DNA from: Variovorax dokdonensis
GTDB taxonomy: Bacteria > Pseudomonadota > Gammaproteobacteria > Burkholderiales > Burkholderiaceae_C
Assembly: GCF_030316895.1 (NCBI RefSeq)
Contig: NZ_JASZYV010000003.1
Coordinates: 620,001-684,000, forward strand
Length of the DNA stretch: 64,000 nucleotides
Reading direction: 5' to 3'
Part shown: one piece after another, positions 40,001 to 47,119 of the stretch
Position numbering within the stretch: the stretch's first letter is position 1
Layout: every line of letters begins with the position of its first letter
The notes under the pieces: generated by a model
The model's input: the letters and a program-made list of their open reading frames with translations, nothing else
Told to the model about the DNA's origin: nothing
Databases searched by the model: none
Position numbers and translations under genes: made by a program

Positions 40001-40095
40001 TCGCCCTGCCGCCCACGCGCATCGAGGCCATGTACGCGCCCGAGATCTTCGGCATGTCGCCCAACGCCCGCGTGCAGGTGGAGGCCGGCAAGTGA
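34093..40095 (+). CDS. Large bacterial alpha-2-macroglobulin family protein with thioester motif
   Basis: A 2000-residue protein from the ATG at 34093. Residues 34-50 (CLLATLALLAGQGALAL) form a signal peptide or anchor after a 33-residue basic leader; no lipobox cysteine follows, unlike E. coli YfhM. The many-domain macroglobulin body ends in the A2M core with LLDTLLLWQPRIVLD, PLNDALTSFRLVAIAD and GLPPLVREEDRFR. The thioester motif CLEQ is at 1512-1515 in YPYSCLEQKSS. A Gly/Lys/Pro-rich loop (PPGGGGGKKP, about 1271-1280) sits where a protease bait segment would be expected. Bacterial A2Ms are thought to trap proteases in the periplasm. The stop overlaps the pbpC GTG by 4 nt, the classic A2M-PBP1C pairing. 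It is ~350 residues longer than E. coli YfhM. Confidence 0.9.
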   Translation: MSNFKDIVGEFASHGTRQTRPYPRLTVRRGAGKCLLATLALLAGQGALALKLTQVSPRGEVAQVNQVVATFDAAAVRLGNAKAPDPLEVTCDNAEAARGTGRWTSERRWVFDFERPLPPGVRCTVSTRADFRATGGEALPAATSRFQTGGPAVVNRWPYGGQIEEDQAFLLELNGPATPESLDSGVWCAVEGIGEQVPVRRLDDATRKALADARGIDAKRQTIALQCKRTLPAGAKVQLVWGSGVQTPSGVPNKVERRFDYKVREPFAAEFSCERENARAGCLPIRPMTLRFNAPVPRAMAEQARLAGGDKAREPKIDEGGGPDDLVSSLQFAPPFAEKTNYRIELPADFKDASGRSLASAQSFPMTVATGAMPPLAKFSAAPFGVIERLAEPDGQAYMPITVRRVENDLQVRQLADLQVKDDAEIIRWSRLLPRYDSGTIARTDARRDSPKPLPPPRDKDDRNDVETRVVSLLDGRAGVRQASLPKLDGNAERPFEVIGVPLAPGFHVLEVASPLLGQSLLDPRYGEQRTMYVRTSALVTNLAVHFKQGRENAMAWVTSLDRGAPVAGAQVRVLGCDGKEAAAGRTDEQGRAMFASLSGRPPACPGADEWEERAWFVSARAADDKGVQDMAFVWSNWQRGIESWRFNFPTSTSPQADVVAHTVFDRSLLRAGQTVSMKHFLRSQTAAGFGLPSDRPQTLAIIHEGSDQEFTQPLKWRKTGSGGLSAESSFTLPASAKLGSYRVELRPAEEGEGEDDGMRTFQSGSFRVEDFRLPVLSGRIGAGGDAPLIAPESIDADVHLQYVAGGAAGNMPVKVSAMVRPRMLQFADYEAYSFSPPRKVRGGEEADSQDSNEARVIADALALDLNAEGDGRTRIAPLPKLEQTPRELVLEATYADPSGEIQTLRSNKTLWPAEVIAGVRAESWISVDKALPFQALALDLSGKPRADVPIEVKAVARITTSSRKRLVGGFYSYDNHTEVRQLGTVCSGRSNALGLLECKAKLETAGEVELVAIAKDGQGRTSAASTGVYVTRQGELWFGGEDHDRMDVLPEKKSYKPGETARFQVRSPYRHATALVTVEREGVLDTQVVHIDGDDPTVSLKIKPEWGPNVYVGVLALRGRLYEVPWYSFFTWGWRKPLSWWQAYREAGKDYTPPTAMVDLSKPSFRFGAAEINVGTDANRIQLALSTDQARYQVRGQAVLRIRGTLPGGAPAAGAEVAVAAVDEALLELQPNTSWNLLDALMQRRSWGVETSTAQMEIVGRRHYGKKAAPPGGGGGKKPTRELLDTLLLWQPRIVLDAQGQAEVRVPLNDALTSFRLVAIADSGASLFGTGQTSIQTTQDLQIISGLPPLVREEDRFRAQFTLRNTTDKPMKVKLAPRATLLTLSPQTIDLGAGQSQEVAWEVTAPAQLARTRAESILWEIEAEDTLGKARDALKIIQRILPSLPLTVQQGTLVQLANALGAPFQVDVAPPPGALADNGQPRGGLQMSLQPRLADGLPGVRDWFLRYPYSCLEQKSSIAFGLQDVQRWQKVVADMPAYLDRDGLPNYFPPRDGDSSSGSDTLAAYLLSASDQAAKLDARFALPPELRRRLEDGLVAFVEGRLERKFWSPRSDLDVRKLAAIEALSRHGRASGAMITSITIAPNQWPTGAVIDWLQVLQRVKDVPRRTERLEEVQQILRARLSYQGTRLLFADERGDDWWWLMTGADVNAARLLLAVMDDPAWRDDVGRLATGLIGRQTRGAWQTTTANVWGSLALARFSALFEREPVEGRTLAELRPAGGGNAQEAMVDWRQLGKPAASPVAGTTSGPTDPGMFLPWPKGGDATLQVRHNGGGQPWLTLQATAAVPLAGPLDAGLRVRRSVTPVQQARTDLPPGRYSRGDVLRVTLDVTSSTDLTWVVLSDPVPGGATVLGGGLGRDSQIATQGEKSPRGAWPVYEERSFEAYRAYYDYFPKGSMKVEYTLRLNNAGDFALPPTRIEAMYAPEIFGMSPNARVQVEAGK

Positions 40096-42317
40096 CGCCT
40101 TGGCGCAGCGCCGTCTCGGCCGCCCTGATGCTGGCGTGCGCGGCTGCGTGTGCCACCGGCACCTCTTTCGAGGAAGTGCGCGCCGGATGGCGCCCCTCGT
40201 ACACCATGGTGCAAGACCGCAACGGCGAGCCATTGCAGCGCGTGCGCACCGATTTCGGCGCCAGGCGCGGGGCCTGGGTGTCGCTGGCCGAAGTCTCTCC
40301 CGCCCTGCGCGCGGCCCTGCTCTACAGCGAGGACCGCCGCTTCTGGGAACACAGCGGCGTCGATTGGCAGGCCGTGCCGGCCGCGGCCTGGGGCAACCTG
40401 TGGCACACCCGCACGCGCGGCGCGTCGACCATCACGATGCAGCTGGTGGGCCTGCTCGACGACAACGACGCACCCGGGCGGCGCGACATTGGCCAGAAGC
40501 TCGACCAGGCCATCGGTGCCTTGCAACTGGAGCGCAGCTGGCGCAAGGACCAGATCCTCGAGGCCTACCTGAATCTGCTGCCGCTGCGCGGCGAACTGGT
40601 GGGCATCGACGCGCTTTCGCGGCAGCTCTTCGGCAAGGCGCCGCACGGATTGAATGCGCGCGAGTCTGCCGTCACCGCGGCACTGGTTCGCGCGCCCAAT
40701 GCCGCGCCGACGGTCGTGGCGCGGCGCGCCTGCGAGATCTGGCGCACGGCCGACGCGGAGCATGCGGACTGCGCCGCCCTCGCCTTCTACGCCGAGGCGG
40801 TGCTGCGGCGACGCGAGTTCGCACCCAGCGCCGGCGACGCGCCGCATGCCGCACGCCAGGGGCTGCGCGTCTGGCGCGAAGCACATCCCGATACGCAGCA
40901 GGCACCAGAGCAGCTGCGCACCACGCTCAGTGCGCCGCTGCAGCGCATGGCGGTCGCGCTGCTCGATCGACAGCTGCGCGAACTGCGCGATCGCAACGTG
41001 CGCGATGGCGCCGTGGTCGTGCTCGACAACGCCAGCGGCAACGTGCTCGCCTGGGTGGGATCGTCGGGCAAGGCCAGTCGCGCGCCGGAAGTCGATACCG
41101 TCCTCGCCCGCCGCCAGCCGGGCTCCACGCTCAAGCCCTTTCTCTACGAACAGGCCATCGAGCAGCAACGGCTGACGGCGGCGTCGCTGCTGGACGATTC
41201 ATCGGCGCAGATTCCCACGCCGGGCGGCCTCTACATCCCGCAGAACTACGACCGCCAGTTCAAGGGCCTGGTCAGCGTACGGACCGCGCTGGCCGCTTCG
41301 CTCAACGTGCCTGCGGTGCGCACCCTGGTCGCCGTCACGCCCGACGCCTTTGCGCGCAGGCTCGTCGCGCTGGGACTGCCCCTTGACCGGCCGGGCGACC
41401 ACTACGGATACAGCCTGGCACTGGGCAGCGCCGAAGTCACCCTGCTGTCGCTGACCAACGCGTTTCGCACGCTGGCCAATGGCGGCCGATACGCACCGAC
41501 GCGACTGCTGCCCGGCGACCCGTCCGCCGCGCCGACCCAGGTCATGGACGAACGCGCCGCCTTCATCGTCGGCGACATCCTCTCCGACCCGAATGCACGC
41601 ATCCGCACCTTCGGCCTCGACAGCCTCCTGGCCACGCCGTTCTGGAGCGCGGTGAAGACCGGCACCAGCAAGGACATGCGCGACAACTGGGCCGTGGGAT
41701 TCTCCGAGCGCTACACCATCGGCGTGTGGGTAGGCAACGCCAACGGCGAGCCGATGTGGGATGTGAGCGGCGTGAGTGGCGCCGCGCCGGTCTGGAGCGA
41801 GCTGATGCGCGCCCTGCATCGCGAACTGCCCAGCCATGCGCCCGCGCGGCCGCAGGGCGTCGTCCGCAGCCAGGTGAAGTTCGGCCCAGTGCTGGACGGG
41901 ACTGGCGCGCCCATCGAAGCCGCTCGCGGCGAGTGGTTCGTCGCGGGCACGGAGCAGGCCGAATTCATCGCGCAGCGCGATCGCCCAACGGCCCCGGATG
42001 GCGCCACCGAGACGGCGCGCATTGCGCGGCCTGCGCCCGGCACGTTGCTGGCGCTGGACCCCGACATCCCGCCCAGCCACCAGCGCCTGCGGCTGGAGGC
42101 CATCGGCCTGGCACGCGATGCGAGCAGCGCCCAGCAGGTGCAATGGCGCATCGGCGGACGCACCATTGCGAGCGGTGCGCAAGCACAGTGGCTGCCCTGG
42201 CCGGGAAGGCACACGCTCGAACTGGCCGACGCGCAGGGCCGCGTGCTGGATCAGGTGCAGTTCGAGGTGCGTGGGGCCGGCGTCGTGGCGGGTGCTGCCA
42301 TGCCGGCGGCTCGATGA
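40092..42317 (+). CDS. pbpC: Penicillin-binding protein 1C
   Basis: A 741-residue bifunctional peptidoglycan synthase starting with GTG at 40092, overlapping the A2M stop. After an N-terminal anchor (LMLACAAACA region), the GT51 domain shows catalytic E80 in LYSEDRRFWEHSGVDW and GASTITMQLVG. The transpeptidase has S345 and K348 in GSTLKPF, SLN in AASLNVPAVR and K522-T-G in VKTGTSKD. A C-terminal BiPBP_C beta domain (about 640-735) is typical of PBP1C. In E. coli, pbpC is likewise next to the A2M gene, and repair of the cell wall after protease or lysozyme attack has been proposed. The following gene is convergent, 2 nt away. Confidence 0.94.
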   Translation: MTPWRSAVSAALMLACAAACATGTSFEEVRAGWRPSYTMVQDRNGEPLQRVRTDFGARRGAWVSLAEVSPALRAALLYSEDRRFWEHSGVDWQAVPAAAWGNLWHTRTRGASTITMQLVGLLDDNDAPGRRDIGQKLDQAIGALQLERSWRKDQILEAYLNLLPLRGELVGIDALSRQLFGKAPHGLNARESAVTAALVRAPNAAPTVVARRACEIWRTADAEHADCAALAFYAEAVLRRREFAPSAGDAPHAARQGLRVWREAHPDTQQAPEQLRTTLSAPLQRMAVALLDRQLRELRDRNVRDGAVVVLDNASGNVLAWVGSSGKASRAPEVDTVLARRQPGSTLKPFLYEQAIEQQRLTAASLLDDSSAQIPTPGGLYIPQNYDRQFKGLVSVRTALAASLNVPAVRTLVAVTPDAFARRLVALGLPLDRPGDHYGYSLALGSAEVTLLSLTNAFRTLANGGRYAPTRLLPGDPSAAPTQVMDERAAFIVGDILSDPNARIRTFGLDSLLATPFWSAVKTGTSKDMRDNWAVGFSERYTIGVWVGNANGEPMWDVSGVSGAAPVWSELMRALHRELPSHAPARPQGVVRSQVKFGPVLDGTGAPIEAARGEWFVAGTEQAEFIAQRDRPTAPDGATETARIARPAPGTLLALDPDIPPSHQRLRLEAIGLARDASSAQQVQWRIGGRTIASGAQAQWLPWPGRHTLELADAQGRVLDQVQFEVRGAGVVAGAAMPAAR

Positions 42318-42319
42318 AG

Positions 42320-43243
42320 TCAGGCGGCCGACCGGCGCCCTGACACGCGGCTGCGCAACGAACCCATCACCGCATAGCGCAGTGCCATCGGCCAGAAGCG
42401 CGGGGGCAGATGCATCACGTCGCGCAAGGCGCCGGCGATGGAATCGCCCGCCCGCCTGCGCAGCGGCGAATCGATGGCGATCCAGTAGAGCCACTCCTGA
42501 TAAGCCGCGAGGATCCGCCGGGCCGCCGCGCGGCGCGGGCCGGGCTCGCCCACCGGCAAGCGCGATGCGCTCGCCACCACGCGACGCACGCCGCGCCACA
42601 TGGCCGGCCCGTTCTTGCTGAGCGATCCGCTGCGCTGCCGGTACACCGCCAGCGTGTGATCCATGCGGACCCAGCGCGGTGAGGCGACCGCCAGGCGCAG
42701 CCAAAGGTCGAGGTCTTCGGCGTGCGTCAGGTCCGGCCGGAACAGGCCGCAGCGCGCGAACAGTTCGCGCCGCACGATGATCCCGTTGGTCGGCACCGTC
42801 TCGGCGTTCAGCACGCTCAGGAACGGGGTCGGCTGCAGGCTCGGCGCATCGTGGTGGCCGACGTGCCGCCCGGCTTCGTCGATGAGCTGCATGCCGCAGA
42901 TGAACACGTCGGCATCGGGGTTGGCGGCCCAGGCCTTCTCGAAGGCCTCGCGATAACCGGGCCGCAGCAGGTCGTCGCTGTCCAGGAAGAGCACGAAGTC
43001 GGCACGGCTTTCCAGAATGGCCCGGTTGCGCGCCACCGAAGGTCCGGCGTTGCGCTGACGGATCACCCGCACGCCTTCGTGTCGCTCCGCGTCGTCGGCC
43101 GAGCCGTCGGTGGAGCCGTCGTCCACCAGCAATACGGGAATGCGGTTGTCGTTCCAGGACGAATCGAGCGTCTGGCCCAGCGTGGCCTTCGCGTTGTACG
43201 AGGCCGTCAGGGCTTCGAGGCTGGGGCGCTTGTCATCGGCCAC
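42320..43243 (-). CDS. Family 2 glycosyltransferase (diverged N-terminus)
   Basis: A ~307-residue GT-A fold glycosyltransferase. The GTG at 43243, overlapping the upstream glycosyltransferase stop by 11 nt, is preferred; an ATG at 43300 would add 19 residues of no clear homology. The nucleotide-sugar site is shown by LLVDDGSTDGSADDAE and the metal-binding FLDSDDLLRPGY; RNAGPSVARNRAI and LTHAEDLDLWLRLA follow. The usual first strand (VSVIIPAYN type) is poorly preserved, reading LEALTASYNAKATLGQ. I checked the neighbouring frame for a frameshift and found a stop after eleven codons. It is the last gene of the wzm-wzt locus; sugar specificity is unknown. Confidence 0.82.
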   Translation of the reverse strand: MADDKRPSLEALTASYNAKATLGQTLDSSWNDNRIPVLLVDDGSTDGSADDAERHEGVRVIRQRNAGPSVARNRAILESRADFVLFLDSDDLLRPGYREAFEKAWAANPDADVFICGMQLIDEAGRHVGHHDAPSLQPTPFLSVLNAETVPTNGIIVRRELFARCGLFRPDLTHAEDLDLWLRLAVASPRWVRMDHTLAVYRQRSGSLSKNGPAMWRGVRRVVASASRLPVGEPGPRRAAARRILAAYQEWLYWIAIDSPLRRRAGDSIAGALRDVMHLPPRFWPMALRYAVMGSLRSRVSGRRSAA

Positions 43244-44192
43244 TGGCGACTCCCGAGATCGGCCTGCCCTGGCGCCAGTCCGCGACGATGCGTGCGCCAA
43301 GCTCTCGCCCCTTGATCTCGGCCAGGTAGAAGCGTCCGATGGGCTCCGGAAGCCGAAACGCGCGCCAGCGCTGCGCGAGCTTTTGCAGGGCGCCCAGGCG
43401 ACGTGGCGGCGGCCTTTCGAAACGGATCTGGTCGACCAGCACCATGCCCAGGTAGATGCTGGTCAGCAGCTCTTCCATGTAGGGCGCGGTCAGCCGCCCC
43501 GCCGGCATGATGTGCTCCAGCTTGAGCGCCGCGAAGCGGCCGAAGCCGAGGCCGACGTCGAGCGACGTCAGCATCAGGTCCATGTCTTCGCCGCCGATGC
43601 GAACGGTCCCTCTCGGCCCAAGGATCTGGCGCAGCGGATGCGTGCCATAGATCGCCAGGTATTTTTCCCAGACGGCACGGCGCACGAAGGCGCCGGCAGA
43701 AGGCGGAATGCCGTCGTGCGACCCGACTTCCGTGCAGACGATGTCGCCGGCAAGCGGGAAGATGGCCAGGTACTTCTGGTAGTTGGGCAGCCACTCGGGC
43801 GGCGGCGCGAGGAAGCGCGCGATCAGCTGTCCGCCCCAGCAGCCAAGCTCGGGATGCTCGGTGGCGATGCGCAGTCCTTGCGCCAGGTAGTCGGGCGCAA
43901 GGATGTTGTCGTCGTCCACGAAGAGCAGCAGCGATGCACCCTGCGCCGATGCTTCTTGCAAGGCGCGCGCGCGGGCGGCCGAAATGCCCAGCGACGCTTC
44001 GACGACGATCCGCGCGCGCGGGTGCCAGTCCAGGTCGAGGCGGTCCGACAAGGCGGGCGTCGACGCGTTGTCGATGACCAGCAACGACCATTCGGTGACC
44101 GGCACCGTCTGGGCACGCAGCGCGGCGAGCGTTTCGTCGATGAATTCCTTGCGCGGGTTGTGCGCGCAAATGGCAACCGTCAGTTCGGACAT
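43233..44192 (-). CDS. Family 2 glycosyltransferase
   Basis: A 319-residue glycosyltransferase. The N-terminus MSELTVAICAHNPRKEFIDETLAAL and LLVIDNASTPALSDRL form the nucleotide-binding half, ISAARARALQEA is the canonical follow-up helix, and LLFVDDDNILAPDYL is the DxD metal site. GGEDMDLMLTSLDVGLGFGRF lies in the acceptor half. The protein probably acts at the inner face of the inner membrane, building the glycan exported by Wzm/Wzt. It follows the acyltransferase by 12 nt and overlaps the next glycosyltransferase. Confidence 0.87.
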   Translation of the reverse strand: MSELTVAICAHNPRKEFIDETLAALRAQTVPVTEWSLLVIDNASTPALSDRLDLDWHPRARIVVEASLGISAARARALQEASAQGASLLLFVDDDNILAPDYLAQGLRIATEHPELGCWGGQLIARFLAPPPEWLPNYQKYLAIFPLAGDIVCTEVGSHDGIPPSAGAFVRRAVWEKYLAIYGTHPLRQILGPRGTVRIGGEDMDLMLTSLDVGLGFGRFAALKLEHIMPAGRLTAPYMEELLTSIYLGMVLVDQIRFERPPPRRLGALQKLAQRWRAFRLPEPIGRFYLAEIKGRELGARIVADWRQGRPISGVASGR

Positions 44193-44204
44193 GTGCCGCG
44201 CCAG

Positions 44205-44855
44205 CTAGGTCCGCCGCCAGTCGTCCGGGCACTCGAACGTTCCCAGCGGCCGTGCGGGATTGCCGCCAACCATGGTGCGTGCGGGAACGTCCTTGGTCAC
44301 GACGGCGCCGGCACCGATCACGGCATGATCGCCCACGCTCACGCCGGCAAGCACGATGGCGCGGTGGCCGATCCACACGTTGCGCCCGATGCGCACCGGC
44401 GCGGTCTTGACCGGCTGGTCGGGCGAAACGCAATGGAAATGGGTGTCATGGATCGCGACGAACTCGCCGATGTGGCAATGCTCGCCAATCTCGACCGAGC
44501 AGGCCGCGGCCATCGTGGTGCCCTGGTTGATGAAGGTGCCCGCGCCGATGGCCATGCCAGCGCCATCGCCGACGAAGACCTCCACCGGATGAACCGGCGA
44601 ATAGAAGTCGACGCCGTGGCTCAACTGGAGCCGCCCGTGATTGACGATGCGCGGCAAAACGCCGGAGGCAAACACTTCACCCTCGGCAACGACGCCTTGC
44701 CGGCGCAGGAACCTGGCAACGCTCTTGCTGCGCACGCCCTGCCGCCATTTGTCCAGGCGCCCGCCGATGCGCGACAACAGCCTCATGGCGCCGCTCCCAC
44801 CAAGCGATTGCGATCCGGCGCCGGCCTGGGGAATGGGTGCGTGGGAGTTGCCCAT
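44205..44855 (-). CDS. Hexapeptide-repeat acyltransferase
   Basis: A 216-residue left-handed beta-helix acyltransferase (WbbJ/LbH type). Hexapeptide repeats run from about residue 95 to 200, including [34 protein letters not shown] in pieces, and [37 protein letters not shown] in pieces, ending in [11 protein letters not shown]. The likely catalytic His is in IHDTHFH. The first 23 residues are low-complexity, and [14 protein letters not shown] at residue 24 is an alternative start. It should acetylate or otherwise acylate a sugar. Its position directly after wzt fits a role in modifying the exported glycan end that the Wzt C-domain recognises; that link is inference. Confidence 0.87.
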   Translation of the reverse strand: MGNSHAPIPQAGAGSQSLGGSGAMRLLSRIGGRLDKWRQGVRSKSVARFLRRQGVVAEGEVFASGVLPRIVNHGRLQLSHGVDFYSPVHPVEVFVGDGAGMAIGAGTFINQGTTMAAACSVEIGEHCHIGEFVAIHDTHFHCVSPDQPVKTAPVRIGRNVWIGHRAIVLAGVSVGDHAVIGAGAVVTKDVPARTMVGGNPARPLGTFECPDDWRRT

Positions 44856-44858
44856 GGC

Positions 44859-46163
44859 TTACCCCCTTGCAAGGGGCGTCTTGAACGGGCTCTGGTTCGC
44901 GCCTTCCGGGCCGAGGCCGGATGTCGGATCCGCCTCGCTGCGCGTGGTCAGGCTGGAGGCCATCCGCAGCAGTCCGTGGCGGCCTTCATGCACGTTGGGA
45001 TAGGCGCGCGGCGCGCCCGGCAACGCCAGCGGATGCAGTTCGAGCTCGACGCACTCGGGCGCGGAAAAAACTTCGTTGACCGGATCGAAGAGATAGAAGT
45101 CGACGAAATAGCGCCCAGGCAGCACGGTCATCGAGTTGAGCTTCAGGCGAAACGAGAAGCGGCCTTCGTAGCGCTGGAAGTCCACGCCCTCTTCAGGGCC
45201 CCAGACGTCCGACAGCTTGAGCCCATTGGCATCGTGCCAGCGAAACAGCGGCACGCATGAAGGCGTGGGCGTGGGCGTTTCCAGCACCACTTCGATCTCG
45301 ACGGGCTCCAGGAAGTCGATCGCGCTCATGTTCGTCGCAACGCCGTTGACCTTGATCTCCACCAGGTCCACGCCGATCGAACTCTTGTACTGCACTTCCG
45401 ATACCGACGGCGTGCGCCTGGCGTACTCCTCCAGCACTTCCTGCGCCGTGCCCTGCAAGGCGAGGCGGCCGTTGGCCAGCAGCAGGCCCTTGTTGCACAA
45501 GGACTTGACCACCGCCATGTTGTGGCTGACGAACAGCACCGTCTTGCCGCCCTCGGTGCTGACTTCGCGCATCTTGCCCAGGCACTTGTTCTGGAACTGC
45601 GTGTCACCGACGGCCAGCACCTCGTCGATGATGAGGATCTCCGGATTCAGGTGCGCGGCCACCGCGAAGGCCAGGCGCACGTGCATGCCGCTTGAATAGC
45701 GCTTGACCGGCGTATCCAGGAAGCGCTCGACCTCCGAGAAATCGACGATGGCGTCGAACTGCCGGTCGATCTCGCGCTTGCGCATGCCCAGGATCGAGCC
45801 ATTGAGGTAGATGTTCTCGCGCCCGGTCAGCTCGGGGTGGAACCCTGTTCCCACTTCGAGCAGCGAGCCCACCTTGCCATACAGGCGCACTTCTCCCGCG
45901 GTCGGCTCGGTGATGCGGCTGAGCACCTTCAGCAAGGTGCTCTTGCCGGCGCCGTTGCGGCCCACGACGCCGACCACGTCGCCCTTCTTGATATCGAAGG
46001 AAACGTCATCCAGCGCGCGGAAATCCTCGAACTGCTGCGGACGGAAAAGATTCTTCACCGCGGCGAAGGCAGCATCCGTCACCTTGTCGTGGCGCTGGGC
46101 CAGGTGCGAGATGCGGTATTCCTTGGTCAGGCCGCGAACGGAAAGCGCGAGATCAGACGACAT
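44859..46163 (-). CDS. wzt: Polysaccharide ABC exporter ATPase (Wzt type)
   Basis: A 434-residue ATPase with a Wzt C-terminal domain. Walker A is GRNGAGKST (about 68-76), the signature is the Wzt/KpsT-specific RYSSGMHVRLAFAVAAHL, Walker B is ILIIDEVLAVGD, and the switch His is in FVSHNMAVV. The C-terminal ~150 residues (from about 280) match the Wzt carbohydrate-binding beta-sandwich, including RFSFRLKLNSMTVLPGRYFVDFYL in pieces. It drives export of a lipid-linked polysaccharide through Wzm. Start overlaps the wzm stop by 11 nt. Confidence 0.92.
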   Translation of the reverse strand: MSSDLALSVRGLTKEYRISHLAQRHDKVTDAAFAAVKNLFRPQQFEDFRALDDVSFDIKKGDVVGVVGRNGAGKSTLLKVLSRITEPTAGEVRLYGKVGSLLEVGTGFHPELTGRENIYLNGSILGMRKREIDRQFDAIVDFSEVERFLDTPVKRYSSGMHVRLAFAVAAHLNPEILIIDEVLAVGDTQFQNKCLGKMREVSTEGGKTVLFVSHNMAVVKSLCNKGLLLANGRLALQGTAQEVLEEYARRTPSVSEVQYKSSIGVDLVEIKVNGVATNMSAIDFLEPVEIEVVLETPTPTPSCVPLFRWHDANGLKLSDVWGPEEGVDFQRYEGRFSFRLKLNSMTVLPGRYFVDFYLFDPVNEVFSAPECVELELHPLALPGAPRAYPNVHEGRHGLLRMASSLTTRSEADPTSGLGPEGANQSPFKTPLARG

Positions 46164-46992
46164 CGGCGAACCTCCGCTCGGACCGCTGGAAAATGGCCAG
46201 CCCCACCACGAACATCAGCACCGAAGCTACCCCGCTCCAGGCCACAGCGCCCCAACTGGTCACAGGAGTTCCAAGGACCGCCCAGCGGAAGGAATCGAGG
46301 ATGCCCACCAGTGGGTTGAGCGCCACCAGCCACTGCACCGACTGAGGAATGGCCGAAGCCGCGTACGCCACCGGGCTGGCCCAAAGCAGGAACTGGGTGA
46401 GCACAGGCATCAGGTGACGCACATCGCGGTAGCTCACGTTGAGCGCCGCCGCCCACAGGCCCATCCCCAGGGCGAGCAGGATGGCCATGACCAGGGCCAC
46501 CGGAAGAAACAGCAGCTCCAGCCCCGGAACGATGCGGTAGACGAACATCAGCGCCACCATCACCGCGGCGCCGATGCTGAAGTCCAGCATCACGCCGTAG
46601 ATCGAGGACAAGGGCAGCACCATGCGCGGGAAGTAGATCTTGCTGATCAGCCCCGCGTTGACCACCATCGAATCATTGGTCTTGGTGAACACCTGCAGAA
46701 AGGCGTTCCAGATCAGCAGCCCGGCATAGCCGAACACGAAATACGGCACGCGGTCGTCGCCCGTGGGCAGCTTGGCGATCACGCCGAACACGAAGGTGAA
46801 CAGGCCCGCTCCGATCAGCGGCTGCAGCAGCACCCAGGCCACGCCCACCACCGTCTGGCGATAGCGCAGCTTGATGTCGCGCTGCGCCATGATGTGCAGC
46901 AGGTCGCGGTATTCCAGCAGGTCGCGCCAGGGCAGCAGTGCGCCGCGCCGTCGCGGCTTGATGATGAGCAAGGGTTCGCCGGCGGTAGTCAT
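46153..46992 (-). CDS. wzm: Polysaccharide ABC exporter permease (Wzm type)
   Basis: A 279-residue ABC-2 permease with about six membrane segments. Family landmarks are LLHIMAQRDIKLRYRQTVVGVAWVLLQPL in pieces at the N-terminus, GLLIWNAFLQVFTKTNDSMVVNAGLISKIYFPRMVLPLSS in pieces, and LNVSYRDVRHLMPVLTQFLLWASPVAYA in pieces. It forms the channel for glycan export with Wzt. It is the first gene of a five-gene minus-strand locus and has an AT-rich 127-nt promoter region upstream. Confidence 0.93.
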   Translation of the reverse strand: MTTAGEPLLIIKPRRRGALLPWRDLLEYRDLLHIMAQRDIKLRYRQTVVGVAWVLLQPLIGAGLFTFVFGVIAKLPTGDDRVPYFVFGYAGLLIWNAFLQVFTKTNDSMVVNAGLISKIYFPRMVLPLSSIYGVMLDFSIGAAVMVALMFVYRIVPGLELLFLPVALVMAILLALGMGLWAAALNVSYRDVRHLMPVLTQFLLWASPVAYAASAIPQSVQWLVALNPLVGILDSFRWAVLGTPVTSWGAVAWSGVASVLMFVVGLAIFQRSERRFADVV

Positions 46993-47119
46993 CGATCAGA
47001 CAGCTCCAAATCCAAGCCACGCTGGCCGATCAGCCGACAGCGTTTATAAGACATTAGTTTCACTATCTTACACATGGATGACCCAAGGTTAATCAGCCAG
47101 ACAGCCATCTGACGGACGG
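46993..47119 (-). promoter_or_regulatory. AT-rich upstream region of the polysaccharide export locus
   Basis: This 127-nt gap between comEC and wzm is clearly less GC-rich than the surroundings, especially 47041-47095. On the minus strand a TATAAA at 47043-47048 could serve as a -10 element for wzm; I see no convincing -35 at the right distance. Low local GC is common at polysaccharide loci and may also mark transfer. Confidence 0.4.

Noticed and set aside
35128-40233. A 1701-codon open frame antisense to the A2M gene
   Set aside because: High third-position GC on the coding strand removes stops from the opposite frame. The predicted protein has no recognisable domain, while the sense strand encodes a complete A2M with a thioester motif.
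43180-43300. Frameshift as an explanation for the odd glycosyltransferase N-terminus
   Set aside because: The neighbouring frame reads MTSAPASKP and stops; no alternative frame supplies the missing strand.
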